From NCBI GenBank assembly GCA_014904845.1, contig MU119614.1:1-38045 (forward strand): a stretch of 38,045 nucleotides of DNA, in the 5' to 3' direction. Each line of letters opens with the position of its first letter. The stretch's first letter is position 1. The translations under genes and the position numbers were made by a program. Of the stretch, positions 32,310 to 38,045 are shown piece by piece. The notes beneath the pieces are model-generated. The model was given only the letters and a program-made list of their open reading frames with translations, did not search any database and was not told where the DNA came from. The stretch is from Acephala macrosclerotiorum. Its lineage: Eukaryota > Ascomycota > Leotiomycetes > Helotiales > Mollisiaceae.

Positions 32310-32935
32310 CTATAACTTATAAGAATAGAGATAATCATATAATGTTATACTTATATAGGTGAGCGACTTCCCGAACTGTTCAGGAATGCATTCGCCGGTT
32401 TCTCGTTCTCGGCTGGAAGTAAAACACGGCATGTAGCCACCTATAGAATCGACGTCTGGCCTCTCCTCTAATCTACCTTGAATTGATAGTCCAACGAATT
32501 CGGCGAACTTCTTCAAAGTATGAAAGTATGAAAATGAGAAGGATTTAGGCTTTGATGGTCCTTCTCATACCTGTGAAGATGAGAGACCGAGGTATTAGCA
32601 TAGTTCCTGGCTTTGAGGTATATATGCGAATCAGAAAGGAAAGAAAACACTTACGCGCGCCACGTATCAATCTGCTCGTTGTACAAGCCTTTGGTGTAAG
32701 GCAGGAGTTCCTTCAACGTAAGACGATCATCTATACCAGTCATATCATCATTGAACCCATTTTCCCGCACCGCCTTCGCCTTTTCCTTGGGCCCATTTCT
32801 TGTGTATTCTTTGTGCCTGCAAACGGGGTTCTTAGGCTGTGAAGATGAAGGAGAAAAATACCTGAGAAGGGAAGCTTTGCCTCGGTAGTATAGGAGCAGG
32901 AAATTGCAAGGTAGTTTAGGAGCAGGAAATTGCAA
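32310..32935 (-). pseudogene. Remnant resembling the N-terminal region of DUF3435 (FluG-type) proteins
   Basis: Two coding blocks join across a good 84-nt intron (donor GTAAGTG at 32654, branch GCTAATA, acceptor TTCACAG ending at 32571). The upstream block carries ENGFNDDMTGIDDRLTLKEL, LLPYTKGLYNEQIDTWRA; the downstream block carries KKFAEFVGLSIQGRLEERPD, then DSIGGYMPCFTSSRERETGE. From memory this matches the N-terminal helical region of fungal DUF3435 proteins, a tyrosine-recombinase-related group that includes the captains of Starship elements. The frame is broken by an exact 8-bp duplication at 32515-32530, and the coding signal dissolves into AT-rich sequence before 32310, so the recombinase domain is not visible. 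An upstream minus frame (33057-33254) may be another piece. Confidence 0.5.
32515..32530. repeat. Exact 8-bp tandem duplication (AAAGTATG twice)
   Basis: Two adjacent copies of AAAGTATG (32515-32522 and 32523-32530). Counting one copy only, the minus-strand frame on both sides is continuous (...HTLKKFAEF...), so the duplication is the frame-breaking lesion. Eight bases is the target-site length of hAT-type transposons, but replication slippage would look the same. Confidence 0.75.
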
Positions 32936-32936
32936 G
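32885..32936. repeat. 26-bp tandem duplication with one mismatch
   Basis: GTAGTnTAGGAGCAGGAAAT followed by TGCAAG occurs twice head to tail (32885-32910 and 32911-32936), differing at one base. The length is not a multiple of three and it lies at the upstream edge of the DUF3435-like remnant. Confidence 0.85.
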
Positions 32937-33056
32937 TCATGTTGGCCCGCAGATTGGGAACGAAATAACAGAAATCACGACGGTAGAGATAGGAAGAGTA
33001 GTTGAGAAAGCTGAGATTGAGAAGAACATAAACGGCAGAGAAGAGGACAAGTCGGT

Positions 33057-33254
33057 CTAAGAGATGGAATGTTGTAGCAGGGAGCTGAATAAGTGATGCA
33101 TTGCAACGCAGAATTCTAGTCTCACTCTGCCATGGCATTGAAAGTTAAATACAAGGGAGGTGGGCGACTGAGCTATTCTGGTAATAAGGTGCCCATTCTG
33201 ATCACCCGGAACACATTCTGGCTCCACTAGATCCTGCTCGTCAGGAGTGGACAT
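33057..33254 (-). other. Open frame upstream of the DUF3435-like remnant
   Basis: An ATG frame of 65 codons (MSTPDEQDLVEPECVPGDQN...) on the same strand as the remnant. Its start looks like a plausible acidic N-terminus, but the remainder is arbitrary and I cannot find splice sites linking it convincingly to the block at 32651-32935. It may be the original first exon or chance. Confidence 0.25.
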
Positions 33255-35889
33255 TTTAACAATACTACGAGAGTAAAGCCTATCTCAAAAGCACACAGAG
33301 AATAACTGGGTCTTTCGAGCTGCTAGGGCTGGATGATCAGAGGCAGGCCGAGGAAAGGAGCGAGGGGTCACGTGCTATAATAACTGGCGAGCACCAGATA
33401 TTGTTAGGATTCAGGTTAAATAACAGTTATAGTTCGTAACGAGGATTACTTCGATTATGCAATTGTTAAGAAAAAATGTTTCGGCGTTTTAATTACTTTG
33501 TTTTAATACGAGAATAGTCGAATATACAAATTGTTTAATTCGAAAATATTTATACGTATATAATTTTATAAAACAAAAGTAAAATTATTTGCGCAATTTA
33601 TAAAAATGAAAATTATATTACTTTTATTGAAAACGCGTTAAAAATCTAATAAATAAATTTGTTTTTATAAAAATTATTATTATTAAACTAAATAAATTTA
33701 AATAATAAAATAATATTAATTAAAAAAATAAAATAAATAATAAAAATTTAAAATAAATTAAAACTTGAAATTAATAAAAAATTGCAATTTAATAAAAATA
33801 TTAATTCAAAAATATTAATATTAAATAATAAAAAAAAATATTATAAAATTAATAATTAATAAAAAAATATATTACGAAATTAAAATAAGTAATTATAATA
33901 TTATAATAAAAAAAAATCATTATAATTATTAGTTTTTAAATTTTTAAATTTTTTTTCGATTTTATTATTATTATTATTATTAAAATAATTATAATATTTT
34001 TTTTAAAAAAAAATTTAACGAATTAAAAAAAATTATAATAAATATTTTTATATTTAATATTTTAAAAAATTTTAATATTAAAAAAATAATTAAATTAATA
34101 AATTTATTTGTATATAATATTAATTTTATATTAATAATTTAATATTATTATAAAAAAATTAATTTTTAAAAACATAAAATTAATAAACGTAAATAAATTT
34201 AATATATTAAAAAATATTAAATAAAATAAAAATAAAAATATTATTTATATAATTAAAATAAAACGTAAAATTAAATTATTAATTTATAAAAATTATAATT
34301 ATTATTTTTAATTATTTTAAACGATTTTTTTAAAAATTAAATATTATTATTTAAAAAATATTTTTTTAATTAAATATTAATAAAATTTTATAAAATTAAA
34401 AATTAAAAATTAATAAATAATAATTAATTTTTTTATTTTTATTATATTTTTTAATTTATAAATTAATTATATAATATATTATTAATAATTATATAAATTA
34501 AATTAATTTTAAAATCGTTAAATTTTTTTATTTATATTTAAAAAATAAAAAAAAATAAAAAAATTATATATTAATAATAATTTATTTTATAAATTTTTTT
34601 TTAAATAATTTAAAAATTAAATATTAAATAAATTAATTTTTAATAATATAATAAATAATTTAAATTTAATAATTTTAAATAAATAATTTTTTTTAATAAT
34701 TTTATTTAAAATAATTAAAAATAATAATTATAATTTTTTTATAATATTATATAATAAAAAATTAAAAATATTAATTTAATTTTATTATTATATAATAATT
34801 ATTTTTAATATTTTTTTTATTATAATTATAAATTTAAATTTTTTTATATTTTTTTAAAAAAATTATTAATATTATAAACGCGTTTAAAATGTTTTATTAA
34901 ATTAAAATTAAAATTTATATAATTTTAATTTTTTTTTTAAAAAAATAAATAAAAATAATTATAATAATATTTATAATTTTATTAAAAATTTGAAATATTA
35001 AATAATATTATAATTTTTATAAATTAAAATTAAATTTAATTTATTTTTTTATAAAAATATAAATAAAATTTTATATAATTTAATATTAATATTTAAAATT
35101 TTATTAAAAATTATAAATAAATATAATAATAATAAATAAAAAAAATTTAAAATATATAAATTTTTTTTTAATATTGCGTATATATAATAATATTATAATA
35201 ATAAAAAAAAATTTAATTTAATTAAAAAATATTATTACGAATTATATAATTTATAATACGTAATTAAATTAATATTTAAAATATTAATATATAAAAAATA
35301 AAAATTTTCGTAATATTTAATAAAAAATAATTTTTTTTTTTTTTTCAAAAATTAAATTATAATAATAAATTTTATAAAATATAAATTATTTAAAAAATAA
35401 TAATTTTAAAATAAAAATTTAAAAAAAAAAAATTATTATTTTTATATATATAATATAAAATTTTATTAATATTATTATATATATTAAATTTTTTAATTAT
35501 TTATTATTATTAAATAAAATTTAAAATTTATTAAAATAATATTATTTTTAAATATAAAAATATTAATATTATATATATATAAAAATAATATTAATTTTTA
35601 AAATAAATTTAAAATTTAAATAAAATATTAAATTAAAATAAAATAAAATAATTATTATTAATTTTATTTATAATTTTAAAAACTTTTTTTAAAAATATAA
35701 AAATTATTAAAATTTTAAAATTAAAATTTTTATTAAAATTTATATTTATTATAAAATATATATTTAATATTTTAATATTATTATATTAATTAATTAAAAA
35801 AAATTATTAAATATTATTAAACGAAATTATAATATAATAAATTATTTAAAAAAAAATTAATATTAATAAATAAATTTCTTTTTTTATAT

Positions 35890-36320
35890 TAAAAAAAATT
35901 CGTTTATAATTAATTAATAAACGAGTTTTTTTTTTTTTAATATTTAATATATATTTTATTTTATAAATTTTATAAAAACGATTTTATAAAAAGTTTTAAA
36001 ATTTTTAATTAAAAATTTTTAATTTAAACGTTTTATAAATATTTAAAATTAATATAATTATTAAAAAATAAAAATATTTTTTTCGTTTTAAAAATAAAAT
36101 TTATTCGACGATTTATTAAACGAATTAATAACGAACAAATTTTTTTTTTTAATATTTAATATATATTTTATTTCGTAAATTTTATAAAAATATTTTTATA
36201 AAAAATTATAAAATTTTCGATTTTAATAATATATTCTTATTTTAAATTTCAAATTTCAAATTAAAAATTTTTAATTTAAACGTTTTATAAATATTTAAAA
36301 TTAATATAATTATTAAAATA
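35890..36320. repeat. Diverged direct repeat, period about 200 bp
   Basis: The order T-run, AATATTTAATATATATTTTA, then a TTTAAACGTTTTATAAATAT block and AAAATTAATATAATTATTAA appears first at about 35925-36065 and again at about 36130-36315, with an extra insertion in the second copy. Divergence is mostly C/T or G/A. Confidence 0.65.
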
Positions 36321-36339
36321 AAATTTTAAATTTGATTAA

Positions 36340-37890
36340 ATAATAAAAATCGATAAATTAATAAATTTTTTAATATTTAAAATAAAAACGTATTACGAAG
36401 TTTTATATTATTAAAAAAAAACTTTTTAAAATTTTCGTTTTTTATATTAAATAATTACGATTAATTTAATTTATTTAAATTTTTTTTTTAAAAATTATAT
36501 AATTATTTTAATATTTCAAATATAAATATATTTATTATAAAACTTTATATTAAAAAAACACTTTTTAAAACTTTTGTTTTTTATATTAAATTATTACGAT
36601 TTAATTAATTTAAATTACTTTTTTTAATATATAATTTCAAAAAAAAATTTTTAAATTTTTTTTAAAAAATTATACAATTAAATTTTTAAATATTTTTATA
36701 ATTTACAATTTAAAATTTTAAATAAAAACGTATTTTTAATAAAGTTTTATATTAAAAAAACATTTTTTAAAATTTTCGTTTTTTATATTAAATTATTATA
36801 ATTATTTCAATTAATTTCAATTATTTTATTTAATATATAATTTTAAAAAAAAAAAACTTTTTAAAATTTTTTTTAAAAATTATATAATTATAAAATAAAT
36901 TTTTAATATTTAAAATAAAAACGTATTTAAAAAATTTTATAATTATTATTTTTATTAAATATAATTATATTTTATTAATTTACGTAATAATAAATTAATA
37001 AAATTATTTAAAATTTAATTAAGTTTTAATTTATTTATAAATTTTATATAATTTAAATTAATTAATATATTATAATTATAAACGTAATATAATCGTATAT
37101 AAATTAAAATTTTAATATTTTTTATTAAAATAATTATATATTAATTCGAAATTATAAAATTATTAATTTTTTTAATAAATTAATCAAATTATTATATTTA
37201 AATATTTCGATTAAATTTGAATAAAATTACTTATTATAAAAAGTATTAATATTAATTTTTAAATCGATAAAATTAATAAATTAATAAATTTTTTAATATT
37301 TCAAATAAAAATATATTTTTAATAAAATTTTATATTAAAATATTTTTATTTAAAATTTTCGTTTTTTATATTAAATTATTTTATTTAATATTCAATTTTA
37401 AAAAAAAAAATTTAAATTTTTTTTTTAAAATTATATAATTATAAAATTATTTTAATATTTAAAATAAAAATATATTTATTATAAAATTTTCGTTTTATAT
37501 TTAATTATTATAATTAATTTAATTAATTTAAATTAATTTATTTAATATATAATTTTAAAAAAAGAATTTTTAAATTTTTTTTCAAAAATTATATAATTAT
37601 AAAATTAATAAAAACTTTTTTAATATATTAATATTTTAATATTTAAAATAAAAATATATTTAAACAATTTTATAATTATTATTTTTATTAATTTGTATAA
37701 TAATAAATTAATAAAATCGTTTGAAATTTAAAATTTAATAATATTTAATTAAATTTTAATATTTTTTATTAAATCGATTATATATTTATTTAAAATTATT
37801 ATATAATTATTTTTATTATTAAATTTTTAATAAATTAATTAAATTATTTTATTTAAATATTTTAATTAAATTTTATTATAAAATTATTTT
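36340..37890. repeat. Two-copy higher-order direct repeat, RIP-degraded
   Basis: Block A begins near 36347 and block B near 37262 (offset about 915 bp). Both start with an ATCGATAAA...AATTAATAAATTTTTTAATA motif and contain subunits marked by AAAATTTTCGTTTTTTATAT: near 36421, 36560 and 36761 in A, near 37341 and 37481 in B. After the subunits, both share ATAATAAATTAATAAAAT (about 36988 and 37697, offset about 710) and further matching sequence to about 37890. The change in offset fits the loss of one roughly 200-bp subunit from block B. Confidence 0.65.
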
Positions 37891-38045
37891 AATTATTATA
37901 TTAATTAATTAAAAAATTATATAATAATTTCTTTTGTTTTAATAATAATATTTTTATATTTTTATATTTTTATATATTTTTATATTCGTTTTTAAAAGAA
38001 TATTATTCGTATAACGTTTTATAATAATTTTATTTTTATTATATT

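Larger units (their letters stand above)
33460..38045. repeat. AT-rich RIP-like tract (right)
   Basis: From about 33460 the sequence turns almost purely A/T to the end of the window, with no usable frame on either strand. As on the left, surviving cytosines are mostly in CpG. The tract holds recognisable internal direct repeats (listed separately), so it derives at least partly from duplicated sequence. Confidence 0.88.

Noticed and set aside
1..38045. CRISPR array, prophage or bacterial operon structure
   Set aside because: The spliceosomal introns, fungal protein families and RIP-like tracts show a eukaryotic nuclear locus; no spaced identical repeats were seen.

Overview
The window comes from a filamentous ascomycete (Pezizomycotina). 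Genes have short introns (mostly 43-90 nt) with GT..AG ends and CTAAY/CTRAC-like branch points, there are secreted GH3 and GH18 enzymes and a Rab4/Ypt4-type GTPase, and the GC-equilibrated gene block is cut by very AT-rich tracts typical of RIP (repeat-induced point mutation). That bipartite pattern would suit a Leotiomycete or Dothideomycete, but I cannot fix the class from the sequence.

Layout. 1-1320 is an AT-rich, gene-free tract. 1556-2693 (-) is a broken NCS1 nucleobase/nucleoside permease at its edge. 4252-6834 (-) is a four-exon secreted GH3 beta-glucosidase. 8853-9236 (-) is a 127-aa protein with an N-terminal signal peptide and a C-terminal CVIL (CaaX) box. 10072-11426 (-) is a GH18 chitinase with a CBM18 inside the catalytic domain. 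13548-15897 (+) is a nine-exon DHA2/Vba-type MFS transporter. 16249-17257 (-) is a 7-TM protein of unknown function. 17697-18725 (+) is a probable mitochondrial protein. 19736-21357 (+) is an AT-hook protein. 22485-23422 (+) is an unknown protein with a tandem repeat. 24052-25082 (-) is the Rab4/Ypt4-like GTPase, divergent from 25495-26659 (+), an HSD17B10-like short-chain dehydrogenase. 29269-29502 (+) is a 77-aa charged helical protein. 30267-32012 (+) is an APH-like phosphotransferase. 32310-32935 (-) is a broken gene resembling the N-terminal part of DUF3435 (FluG / tyrosine-recombinase-like) proteins. From about 33460 to the end is a second AT-rich tract holding nested, heavily mutated direct repeats.

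The genes do not form an obvious pathway or secondary-metabolite cluster. The left half is enriched in secreted or transport functions (glucan and chitin breakdown, permeases). The 22-27 kb part looks like conserved housekeeping territory. The right end is a mobile-element graveyard. The two observations I would follow first are the lone-cysteine CaaX protein that also carries a signal peptide (a possible pheromone-like precursor) and the DUF3435-like remnant beside the right AT-rich tract. Exon borders were read by eye from splice consensus and reading-frame continuity; family names come from recalled motifs, not database searches.
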